Positions 46,216 through 56,264 of a stretch of 64,000 nucleotides of DNA are shown here, in pieces; the stretch's first letter is position 1; every line of letters starts with the position of its first letter. Source of the stretch: Bathymodiolus brooksi (lineage: Eukaryota > Mollusca > Bivalvia > Mytilida > Modiolidae). The position numbers and the translations under genes were made by a program. The notes under the pieces were generated by a model. That model saw nothing but the letters and a program-made list of their open reading frames with translations. It was not told the origin of the DNA and did no database searches. The stretch lies in assembly GCA_963680875.1 (NCBI GenBank), contig OY804579.1:13345506-13409505 (forward strand), written 5' to 3'.

Positions 46216-47280
46216 CCCCACGTGCTCGTGAATTGTAAGCTGTTTATCATACACCCGGGGTGAACCCAAGTGCTCTCGTTTGACTTTCTACTTTTCACAC
46301 AACGTTAATGAATACCGTCTCAATGAAACTGTTCACACACAACTTTACATTTCAAAGTACTTCAAGCTTAGTATTGATGTGAATTTTGAAATATTTACAA
46401 TCATTTCTGCAAAATTTGAATTTCTACTTTTCATAGAATCGAATTCGGGATGTCTTTAATGAATACTATTTCAACAAAATGATTCCCACACTAGTTGCAT
46501 TTTGATCAACGGCCAGCCACAGTTTTTGAATATAAATAGTCCAGTACTTACCAGAACATTAATCTTTTATGAGAATCAATAATCAAACCTAAATGTTAGA
46601 ATGTTTTATTAGCCCATAAACATCATAAGTTATATGGTATCCTTCACAAAACGATATATGATCATTTGTAGGAGCTGTACGTGCTTGAGCGTCCCAGTTA
46701 TTTCCAACATATTAGCGATATATTATTAGAATCTTCTGGCGACATACAACTGCTATCGACTTTTCGAGATAATTATGTCGACATAGAAATAAAAAAAAAA
46801 AGTCGACTTAAAACAGAAATAGGTCGACCTTCTTGTAATATTTATCTTGACAACTCGAAAAGTTAATGACAATTCCATGCCGCCGTAGAATCTTTTTTCC
46901 TTCGACTTTATTTAAATTGTGAATTTGTAAACATGTGTAATACATGAAGCAGGGGTATGTTGTTGTTGGTAGCACTTAATACCAAACTCATATTTGAGTA
47001 AGATAGATCTTCTGTGTTTGATTTTACTCTTTTAAAAGATGTCTTGTGAGAGTAAACCGATGATTGACTACATCACTCACTTGAACGATAGTCGCCCGCT
47101 TAAACTTTTACACGATAACATTTATTGTGAGGTGTAATGAAGAATACGTGTTATTCCTTAAATTTTGATTTTATCTAGATTTAGATGGATTTATTTGTAC
47201 GTTAAATGTTTGCCTTGTTGCAATAAATGCACGATCCAATTGATTTGACGATTTGTATAAATGTAATAAAAATAAGGGAT
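46216..47280. other. Unassigned intron sequence with three GTCGAC palindromes
   Basis: At 46777-46836 ATGTCGACAT, AAGTCGACTT and AGGTCGACCT occur within 60 bp. The 61-codon ORF across them (46681-46866) has no homology I know. The rest is AT-rich. Confidence 0.45.
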
Positions 47281-47359
47281 ATGTTAAAATATTAGAAAAC
47301 CCACACGAAGGAGATAAATTCAATATGTGGGTAAACATTCTCGAGGGAAATACATGCAA

Positions 47360-47523
47360 GACCCCCACCTATGACTATATATGCCCGAGGGAGATAAAAA
47401 CCCATATATGACTGCATTTGCCCAAGGGAGATAAACTTCATCTATGACTGCGCTTTCCCAAGGGAGATAATCCCCATATATGAATGCGCTTGTCCAAGGT
47501 AGATAACCCCATATGTGACTGTG
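47360..47523. repeat. ~35-bp minisatellite, left part
   Basis: Four to five copies of 'tatgactgcgtttgcccaag' + 'ggagataaacccata', with moderate divergence. Interrupted at 47524 by a TIR element and resumed at 47853. Confidence 0.85.
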
Positions 47524-47852
47524 TCAATCGTAACTACTCGGCCATTCTCGCTACCTTGCAAATAACATCGTATGCATTAGGCGTATAAATCGCACTACTT
47601 TTCACATGTCAGTTACATGAAAGTTTGATAAAGTTATATTTTAAAAAAAATTCTATATTTCAATTAAAGTTTTAATTAGTTTTGCATGATTAGATTTTAA
47701 TTAGTATGTCTTCCATATTGGATTTTCGTGGACTATATTTTTGTGCGGCTTAACTTAACTTAACTTCCGGCAAACAATTTAGGAAGAATTTCTACTATGT
47801 ACGTACGAGGTTATTTGCAGAGTAGCGAGAATGGCCGAGTAGTTACGATTGA
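47524..47852. mobile_element. 329-bp non-autonomous DNA transposon inserted in the minisatellite
   Basis: Terminal inverted repeats of about 31 bp without mismatch (TCAATCGTAACTACTCGGCC... and its complement), extending to about 50 bp with mismatches. It is flanked by a perfect 8-bp duplication, tgactgtg (47516-47523 and 47853-47860). Removing it restores the minisatellite unit exactly. An 8-bp TSD suggests hAT or another 8-bp-TSD superfamily. No transposase. Confidence 0.92.
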
Positions 47853-47905
47853 TGACTGTGTTTGCCCAGGGGAGATAAAACCCATATATGACAATATATA
47901 ACCTA
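47853..47905. repeat. ~35-bp minisatellite, right part
   Basis: 'tgactgtgtttgcccagggg' then 'agataaaacccatatatgac' completes the unit cut by the TIR element. Confidence 0.8.
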
Positions 47906-49010
47906 TTAATTATACAACAATATCAATGTGACGAATTAAGATATAAATAGCAGCATGTATGTTAAGTAAGTATACTAGTAATAAAAGTCAATAAATATAT
48001 TAGGTCAAAACTACTTACTTTTGTGACATTGAGTTTTACGGACAGCAATCTATGATAAATAATAGGATCCATTTAGAATCCGAGCAAGTCAGGAGCCTAT
48101 ATTGATTTTTATTGTATTTAGAAACATTATCCCTTGATATATGAAACAAAATTGCAGCATTATCAATTGAGCTTTTAATGTTTTCATAATTTATGTTTTC
48201 ATAGTGTTGTATTTTTTTTTATGACACGTTCTAACGAATATAGACCATGGTTGTTCTAGAATCTCACCCAATCAACAGTAACTATGGCAACAGATACTTC
48301 AATTATACAGTTCAGTATTTATGTTGGGGAGACTAGATATCATTGCAAGCAGAAAATTATACGTGTACAACCATTCTTTATCAAATTGATTTAATTTCAT
48401 GGAATGAATCTGGAGTTTTGAACAATGAATGGCAACGTACGTAGTCGGCGAAGATTTATTTGTCACACCAATATTTGCCTAATTCGAATCTACATCGTCA
48501 ATCAATTCTACTTATAAACAACGAGGTATGTTCTACTTTATCAGCATTTTCTAATTAAATCGTATAAATTGGAAGAAAATGTAAACAAATATGGTCTAAA
48601 ATTACCATAGCAACAACAAAAATAAACAACTACCCTAGTGCACGAAGGACAACAATATAATTCAACCTGTTTTCATTTCCGTATTTTGTTGTCCCAGCTT
48701 TCGTTCTGACTTTTACATGCTACCTAGTTATGCCTAGTCACGCCTACAGGTTGCTACTTTTGCATCATGATTGTCTAGGGTTCTAGAAAATCTGGCAAGT
48801 GTACCTAGCGTTCGTCGTTAACACATTACATTATAAAATATATTTTATATATACAAACAAGCACCTGAATTAATAGAAACGAATTAAAACTACATTGACA
48901 GATGATTGCTACATTGTTTTCGGACTAGGTTTTCCTATAATATATTATTGTAGGTTAATATTTTCTATTATTAAACAACATTATTAAGAAAAAACTGCTA
49001 GAACGTGCTA
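47906..49010. other. Unassigned intron sequence
   Basis: AT-rich; no recognisable element. Confidence 0.4.
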
Positions 49011-49038
49011 AAGTGGGTCACGGGTCACTGTAATCGGG

Positions 49039-49316
49039 CGGCTGTATCGAGAAACAGATAGGGCGTTGAAAAAACTGTTGATACTCATAAAATATTGATA
49101 TGCAATAAAATTTTATGTTTGTCTTCAAGAAATATGATAGACAAAACCATGTGTAAAGTTTTATGACGAAATATCTCCGATTTCTATGTAAATTTATGAG
49201 TTGAAGTTGCGGCTGTATCGAGAAACAGATACGGTGTTGAAAAAACTGTTGATACTCATAAAATATTGATAAATGCAATAAAATTTTATGTTTGTCTTCA
49301 AGAAATATGATAGAAT
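49039..49316. repeat. 171-bp-spaced direct repeat
   Basis: A block of about 107 bp from 'cggctgtatcgagaaacaga' to 'cttcaagaaatatgatagac' occurs at 49039 and 49210 with few differences. The intervening 'accatgtgtaaagttttatg' ... 'atgagttgaagt' (49141-49207) recurs at 50116-50181, beyond a palindrome, so this part of the intron was built by nested duplication. Confidence 0.8.
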
Positions 49317-49961
49317 AATTCTTATATGATTTACATAATTAGAAATCCTATACTCTGATTGGGTATAAGCGCTTATGGAGGCGGGGTTTTGTCAGTTTAT
49401 TTTTCGATAGACGATGTTCACTGGACTACTTCTTTCGTAATGTAAACAAAATGGCGGCTTGGATTCCCGATAATACAAAAAGACAAAAGAAACAATGTTT
49501 ATTGTTAATAATCGACAATTATTGTTAAATATGAAATAAAAAAATAAATGCCAATGAAAAAAAAGCTTGTATTGTTGACATAAACAAAAATTCCGGAAAA
49601 ATATTTAAGACAACCATCTATCGACTTTGACTTTTGTAATATATCGTCATCCTGTGACGTTGTTTACAAAGGACGCTGATTGACACAAGCTGGTTACTGA
49701 TTTATTTTACGATTTTGTGGGCATTTTACTTGTTTCAGTAGCTAAATGCAAAATGCCATCAAATTGGAAAATATCAGTAACTTAATTACATCACCGTCAG
49801 CGTCTAGTTATCAATGTAGGAAAACAAGGTTAGTTCATGTTGTTATTCATGGCCGACACAAATATACACATCAATGGAATGTATGTGCGTACTGGGGATC
49901 CCCAAAGGTAAATTTTCAAAACAAATGAAAAAAAACCCAATTTAGTTACAGAATTATAAGA

Positions 49962-50110
49962 ATTAAACGCATTTTTTCCGGAGTTTATTGATGCATAACC
50001 TGGACCAAGTCACTCGCACACTTACATAAAAGTCCTTTGGACTTTTATTTGTTTGTGAGTGAATTGGTCCAGGTTATGCATAAATAAACTCCGGAAAAAA
50101 TGCGTTTAAT
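49962..50110. repeat. 149-bp palindrome (foldback element)
   Basis: Left arm ATTAAACGCATTTTTTCCGG... is mirrored by the right arm ...CCGGAAAAAATGCGTTTAAT. Arms are about 73 bp with few mismatches (accaagtcactcgcaca / tgtgagtgaattggt), closing on AAAAGTCC-TTT-GGACTTTT. No clear TSD seen. Confidence 0.88.
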
Positions 50111-50181
50111 CCTATACAAAACCATGTGTGAGTTTTATGATGAAATATCTCCGATTTCTATGTAGATTTACGAGTTGAAGT

Positions 50182-51002
50182 GGGGAAACACTCACAGGTA
50201 ATTTTAGCGATGTATTTTTATCTTGAACAAGAATAATGAGCGTCCTGATTGGATGACCGATTTAAAACACACTGACTCTGCATGGTAAAAAGATGCATGT
50301 AAAAGAAATCTATGTTATATTTATTCATTTGCTTGATTCTGGAATATTGTTGATCACTGATTTAAACAAGAAAAAAGGGAAAAAAAGGGGGTGAATTTTA
50401 TTTGTGAATTTTACAGTTGAATAAATGTTATGTTTCGACAGTTTAAAGAGAAAAATAAAAATTTGTTGTGACTAAAGCTTAAATCAGCGTTAAAAATTGA
50501 ACAAATATCAGTGGTTTTGTAAATGAGATTTATTTTAAATAGAAAATCTGAATTTATTATTTATTAATTTATTATTAATGATACAATTTTATATCCCTTG
50601 GGAGGGGGAGGGGGGCTATGATGAAAATTTGGAATAAAAACACAGGACCGGACATTAAGCAAAAATAATAATCCAGGATTAGTTTTTTATCCAAAAAAAA
50701 TCCAGGACCCCCGTGTCCATGATTTTTTTTTTTTTTAAATTAATAATATGAAATATTGACATCCACACTTGCCTTTTGGACAGCACATTTCTGTGTCCAC
50801 ACTTGTTATATAGTAATAAATATTTTCCTAATATGATAATAGGTGTTACCTAACTTGAGACGAAGTCCAATATTTTTTTTTAAACAATATTAACTCGGAT
50901 AAATGGACCTATAATTTTTTTCAAAAGTAGACCGGGGGCGGATCCAGACTTTCTCAGAAGAGGAGGAAGAAATGAAACTCTGTTTAATGATATTGTCAGT
51001 AA
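50182..51002. other. Unassigned, low-complexity rich
   Basis: Contains A/T-runs and a G-rich run near 50603 (gggagggggaggggggc). No element recognised. Confidence 0.4.
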
Positions 51003-51190
51003 GGGTAATAACAAAATTACCGAACTCCGAACAATCTAACAAAGGGAAAGTCAAAACCCATAAGTATATAAACAGACAAAATCAGTCAACAACCGGAAAA
51101 CTGTGAAAACCGTAATGACCCTGACTTGGTACCGGCATTTCTAAAGAAATGGTGGGTTGAATCAGATTTTAAAGCGCCAAACCCCCCCCC
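51003..51190 (+). mobile_element. Dispersed repeat R1
   Basis: Third copy: 'gggtaataacaaaattaccg', 'aactccgaacaatctaacaa', 'ccctgacttggtaccggcat'. It ends in a C-run at about 51182-51190. Confidence 0.85.
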
Positions 51191-51345
51191 TTTCATGGTA
51201 CCGGGTATATGTTTAATGGGCTAGAACACACTGCGATTTTGAGTCATTTTTTAAACATTCATAACCGGAAGTAGTTCCAGAGTTTCAACTATACATACAA
51301 CATTTTAATTAACGAGTTTATTACAAATCTATGAGTTGAAAAGAA

Positions 51346-51429
51346 GGTACGAAACGTCTCACTATACATTGTTACCCCGGTACGAAACGTCCAGATCTAG
51401 GTACGAAACGACCTGGTTACGAAACGTCC
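51346..51429. repeat. Four clustered GGTACGAAACGTC motifs
   Basis: ggtacgaaacgtc at 51346 and 51379, ggtacgaaacgacc at 51400 and ggttacgaaacgtcc at 51415. Spacing shrinks (33, 21, 15), so this is not a simple tandem array. Confidence 0.6.
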
Positions 51430-51778
51430 TGCACCCTTCCAGATTACTGCGCATCCGATATTCTGCAGATTTAACCATGTATTGGTTTCGGGTGTGTCAT
51501 TTCCGGTGCAAGGAATTTAAGCCATTAGTGATATGGATCTGGAATCAAAATATTGCTATTTCTACCATAGTTGGGACTTCGTCCCATATTAATTTCAATG
51601 GAAAATGATCGTGCAATATATCCTTGTATTTGCATGCTAAGTATAAAATGTATATTGCACTAGTTCAAATATGAATATTTGAAGTAGTTTAATATTCCAC
51701 TTAAATATAATAAGATACACAATGTTTATATAAAAAATGCTTTAGGCATAAAATATGTATTACTATACAATGAAAGGG

Positions 51779-51814
51779 TTATTGCATGAATATTGGTGAA
51801 TATTCATGCAATAA
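51779..51814. repeat. Perfect 16-bp stem hairpin
   Basis: TTATTGCATGAATATT, a ggtg loop, then the exact complement. It lies 14 bp before the T1 fragment at 51828. Confidence 0.8.
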
Positions 51815-51827
51815 CTCTATAGTACCA

Positions 51828-51965
51828 AGTAAGAAGTGTTGCAGATACCAAAGGGGCAATCAGACTCCGTATATCGAAGAAGAACAGACAACACAATTGC
51901 CAAAAGAAAAAGTACAAAGGACAAACAACGATCTACAAAACATACACATTAAACTAAAGATATAC
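51828..51965 (-). mobile_element. PLE tail T1 fragment
   Basis: 'agataccaaaggggcaatca', 'gactccgtatatcgaagaag', 'aaaaagtacaaaggacaaac' and 'attaaactaaagatata' in antisense. It stops before S2. Confidence 0.8.
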
Positions 51966-52734
51966 TATTGGTTGTTGCTTTTCATATGTATAATGTCAGC
52001 TACATAATTAGTTAATTAACATTTTTTTAATTACCTATATGAATATCGGCCCTTGTAGGTGTGGCATAGACGCGGATACGTATTGACCGTTGACCGTTAT
52101 TTTTGTGCGTCTCCATGCGGAGATGCATTATACAAGTTGATCTTTCCACAGTTTTTTTAACCGTTATTGCATGTACTGGTTTCACCTTGTGAAAGAATCC
52201 CCTGAAGAACTATTCACATGTATTGACATAATGGTCACTATGAAAGCTTCATACATAAATAATTAACTTTATTACAAGTATATCTATATATATTATATGT
52301 ATATTGGTTAACAAACTATAAAGAATCAGACATTCACTAAAACTACATTAGACATGCATCATGCGCACTAAATTAGTTATCTACGATTTTGGAGACGTCA
52401 TTTTGAGTTGCGTATCATTATTCCCTTGGCAATAAAACGTCGAAAAATTAATTAATGTATTCTTCACGTCAGACAACTGCAGCATACTTATGTCCAAAAA
52501 TAGCTTGATAATGTCACGATCCGAATATTATAAAATAGTAACAATTATTGTAGGTGGTTATGTTGTCGACTGTTTGTCGTTTTATTGTTTTAGTTTCAGC
52601 TACAATCTAGTATAAATGATGCGAATTTTCTACTAGAAATACTGATATATATTTATTAAAATACTCATTGAATTTATGAAAGAAAGGATACTTATTGAAA
52701 ACAATCGTATTTTGGAATCACGTTACTCGAGCTT
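51966..52734. other. Unassigned; contains a ribozyme-family tail
   Basis: 52345-52395 ('agacatgcatcatgcgcact' then 'aaattagttatctacg') is the 3' part of the ribozyme-bearing repeat without its core. The rest is AT-rich. Confidence 0.5.
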
Positions 52735-52865
52735 TAGTTCTATATGTATGTTTTGTTGATCGTTGTTTGTCCTTTTGTACTTTTTTCTTTTGGCAATTGT
52801 GTTTTCTGTTCTTCTTCGATATACGGACTCTGATTACCCCTTTGGTATCTTCAAACTCTTCTTAA
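52735..52865 (+). mobile_element. PLE tail T1 fragment
   Basis: 'gctttagttctatatgtatg', 'gatcgttgtttgtccttttg', 'gatatacggactctgattac' and 'ccctttggtatcttc': the last part of T1 in sense, ending in S3 as a single copy. Confidence 0.8.
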
Positions 52866-53379
52866 GCGATGATTTAAGAAAACAAATATATATCTGCATA
52901 CAGACAAACTAGCTGTTGATTTTGCATTCCGTAAGTACATGGTTTTAATAGATGAAATGGGGTCTTACAGATGATTGAAAATTGGAACATGGCTTTATCT
53001 GTTTTGTCATTTCATTATCAATCTACTAATAGTGTAGTTTTCATCTACTTTATAACCCATTCAGACATATTTTTAAATATAGTTTTTAAACAAATTCAAG
53101 ATATTATATTTAATTCTAATAGATACTATGTTATGCATGCATTACTTGTCATATCGAAGATAGCAACAACAAAATGCAGAACCAGAAACACAAAAATATG
53201 AATCCAGATAGGAAAAAAATACCTTAGTGTGTATGACTATTGAGACTGGACATAGTCTCCCTTTTCATAAAAGTTTATCCCAAAGTTCGATTTTTGAGGG
53301 GTCTTTTTACAATGTTTCAACTGGATTGTGGCGCTTATTATATAAAGAGAAAAATATTGATCTGCTGCAAATAAACTTT
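52866..53379. other. Unassigned intron sequence
   Basis: No recognisable element or exon. Confidence 0.4.
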
Positions 53380-53545
53380 AGAGAATACCGAAGGGAAATT
53401 AAAAATGAACAATCCAAAGAAACTGACAACATTGGATATACAAGACAAAAAGATAAACTAAAAACACAGCACAATACCCGTATGTTTTGGACACCACTAT
53501 GCACAAACAAACACATATAACGTAAACAAGACACTCACACACTGA
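53380..53545 (-). mobile_element. T2 tail repeat
   Basis: 'ttagagaataccgaagggaa', 'tgaacaatccaaagaaactg', 'ttggacaccactatgcacaa' and 'acgtaaacaagacactc' in antisense. Confidence 0.78.
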
Positions 53546-53874
53546 GTTCGATTATTTACATAGATTTGAATCGAGTATTTGAGTATTATGCAGTAAACTA
53601 CTGAATTAAGTCAGACCCATTACAAGGCGAAACTGTGTTTTAACCGATTTTAAAACATAATACTAAGTAGAAATACACTGTTGTACGACTGGTTAATTTC
53701 TCATGGGGATAAATGTCATTACTTTTGTACATGTTAAAATTACCCCCATGTGACATATTTAATAATAATGTAGATTGAAACATCAGGAAAGGGAGATAAC
53801 TACTAGTATATATAACTGGCATCAATAGATGCATTATACTTCTACAATGTATGACTGGATGTAGTGGTCTTATC

Positions 53875-54080
53875 CAGGCCCGGATTATCCTATAGGCTAG
53901 CATAGCCTAGGGACCCTCAAGTTTGGGGCCCTAAAAAAGTTTACTTCAAGCTATATAAATGTAAACATATCACGAGTAAAAAATATTCAAGACGGGTGCA
54001 GGCGAATAAGAGGGTGGCTCCGTTTGAGGGGGTATAATTTAATTAGCATAGGGGCCACAACAGTTCAAAATCCGGTCCTG
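53875..54080. mobile_element. 206-bp hAT-like MITE
   Basis: Ends CAGGCCCGGATT and the complement of CAGGACCGGATT, flanked by a perfect 8-bp duplication, gtcttatc, at 53867-53874 and 54081-54088. The interior includes 'cctagggaccctcaagtttg' and 'ggggccctaaa', reminiscent of the nested element at 2928-3268 ('gaggccctaggc'), so the two may be related. Confidence 0.9.
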
Positions 54081-54414
54081 GTCTTATCTTATTCTGCAGG
54101 TTATGGAATATCTTGCCAGAAAGAAGCAATAATACACATTTTACAATTATTTCATTTACATCAGATGTAAAATAATTGAAATGTTCCGAAAACGAAAACA
54201 AGTAATGCCTTACTTTATACCATATTGAAGAATCTATAAAATATACCGTGAAAGATAGATTTCTGTCAGAAAACACCTTCATGTTTAATTAGCAATAATT
54301 GATTGACCTATTCTTAAATTGTGGGCGTCCATATGATTCATCAGAGCTCAATATAGTAGAAACATTTAGGAAAATAACACTATATTATACGTCATTATAA
54401 TAGACATGATGACA

Positions 54415-54540
54415 AGTTTGAGGATACCAAAGGGGGGAGTCAGAAACTGAAAAATCTGAAAAAAACACAATTGACCAACCGATAAAGCAAAAAAGAAACA
54501 TTAATGTACAAAACAATACACAGAAAATTAAAGATTGAGG
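54415..54540 (-). mobile_element. PLE tail T1, left part around a SINE
   Basis: 'gaggataccaaaggggggag' through 'cacagaaaattaaagattga' in antisense. T1 resumes at 54762 after the SINE. Confidence 0.75.
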
Positions 54541-54761
54541 CCTATCACCAATACGGCGTGGGTTCGCGCCCGGCTTTGTAAATTACAAAAAGGATGCACT
54601 CGATTCTCAGCCGCAAGTGATAAAGTTTACCAGTTGCTTGCCCATGGCTGGTGATTCTCTCCGGGTACTCCGGCTTCTTCCACCACTGAAAATGGTCGCC
54701 ATGATATAGCTGAAATATTGCTGAAAGTGGCGTTAAACACCAAAAATCAAGAATCAAAAAT
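54541..54761 (+). mobile_element. 5'-truncated SINE nested in T1
   Basis: Starts in the tRNA-like part after the A box ('cctatcaccaatacggcgtg'), keeps the B box GGTTCGCGCCC, 'tctccgggtactccggcttc' and the 'agtggcgttaaacaccaaaa' end with a caaaaatcaagaatcaaaaa tail. Same family as 35074-35428. It has lost the A box, so it should be silent. Confidence 0.85.
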
Positions 54762-54870
54762 GAATCCTCACTAAATACCGGGTTTGAATCTAGGCGCTCC
54801 AGAAGGGTATGCAGTTTTGGGTTCACGTGTAGCATCTGTCGTGTTACTCTTGTTATAAACCCAGTGATAA
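54762..54870 (-). mobile_element. PLE tail T1, right part
   Basis: 'cctcactaaataccgggttt', 'ctaggcgctccagaagggta' and 'tagcatctgtcgtgttactc' are S2 and S1 in antisense, ending in 'ataaacccagtgataagtca', the same head sequence that follows PLE stop codons. Confidence 0.75.
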
Positions 54871-55074
54871 GTCATGAATGAATTATGTATTTTATAGATT
54901 AGAAGACAAATTGACAAAACGTATGTAAAAAAATACGCACAACAAATGTCACCCAATCGTTATAGGTTGATAAAGCACTGTAATATTGAAACACAAGTTA
55001 ATGTTGTAAAGGAAATGTAATGGAATAAGTATCTGAATATGTGGAAAACTACATCATATGTGTTTGTTTATGTA

Positions 55075-55205
55075 TAGTACATATTGTGTTGTGTTTTTGT
55101 TTTGTTTTTCGTCGTCTTCTGTACCGTATGTTGTCATTTTCTCTGTATTGTCCATTTTCTCTGTATTGTCCATTTTCGATTGCTTCTTCGGTATTCTCTA
55201 ACGAT
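55075..55205 (+). mobile_element. T2 tail repeat with a 21-bp duplication
   Basis: 'tgtgttgtgtttttgttttg', 'cgtcgtcttctgtaccgtat', then 'tctctgtattgtccatttt' twice in tandem, and 'gcttcttcggtattctctaa'. Sense orientation. Confidence 0.75.
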
Positions 55206-55250
55206 TATTTGAAACTCTTGGAAACAAAGTTTAGTTACATTCCTGCTGTA

Positions 55251-55992
55251 TTATGTCTCCCCCCACTTTGGTGGGGAGACATATTGTTTTTGTCCTGTCC
55301 GTCTGTCCGTCTGTCCGTCACACGGTTTGTCAGCGCAACTCCTCTGAAACTACTGAACAGAATTTCATGAAACTTGGTAGGTAGTAAGGACACCATATGT
55401 AGTTGTGCATATTACCAGGAAATTTTGATCTCCTGAATTTTGTGGGAGTTATGCCCCTTTCAACTTAGAAATTTCCCGAAATTTACTACTGAAGCAGCTT
55501 GTCAGCGCAACTCCTCTGAAACTACTGAACAGAACTTCATGAAACTTGGTAGGTAGTAAGGACACCATATGTAGTTGTGCATATTACCAGAAAATTGTGA
55601 TCCCCTAAATTTTGTGGGAGTTATTTGCAAACACTCTAGTGTAATATCCCTTATTGAAACTTGTATATATATATATATGTACAAGAGTCTATCATAATGT
55701 CACTATTTCCATGAACAAGTTTTTCATCACCAATCCATTCATTTTAGAAGAACAAAACTCCTTTAAAATCATTGGAACATAGGCTGAGCAATTTTCTGGA
55801 ATGGGGAATTTTGCCATGACAATATGGAATAGTATCTGTAACCCTTGCTTTAGCACTTTTGAGCAAATTTTTTTTGTGTTTCATGGATTAAAAACAGGTT
55901 TTTTTTTATTCATTGAAGCTTAATTTTATTTGTTACCTAAATATATTTTTTACCTTTGACTACAGTTTGTGGGACGGGAGGAGACATACGTT
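55251..55992. mobile_element. ~740-bp element with TATGTCTCC ends
   Basis: Begins TATGTCTCCCCCC with an immediate hairpin (ATGTCTCCCC / GGGGAGACAT around ccactttggt) and ends with the inverted form, GGGAGGAGACATA. Inside, a block starting 'gtcagcgcaactcctctgaa' is duplicated 172 bp apart (55329 and 55501). I recognise 'aactcctctgaaactactg' and 'gtaggtagtaaggaca' from many bivalve genomes. Likely a non-autonomous DNA element; class unknown. Confidence 0.7.
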
Positions 55993-56264
55993 TTTGCGGG
56001 CATTGTTTTAATTTATCCATGCCACATACATGCTATTTTGATCGTTACATAATGGTATACCGGAATTCGATTGTTAGATCAAATTATATCATTGGTGCTA
56101 TTAATGTTTATTGTAGATTGAGTTGACGAACATTACTGTAATTGCCTATTGTTCTGATAATAATTCAAACAAAATGAGTCACACCGATCAAACAACAACG
56201 GAATAAAATCATACTAGATATTAAGGTACAACATTAACCCAGCATAAAGCTTCAGCTTATACCT
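55993..56264. other. Unassigned
   Basis: Short AT-rich spacer before the 65-bp array. Confidence 0.4.
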
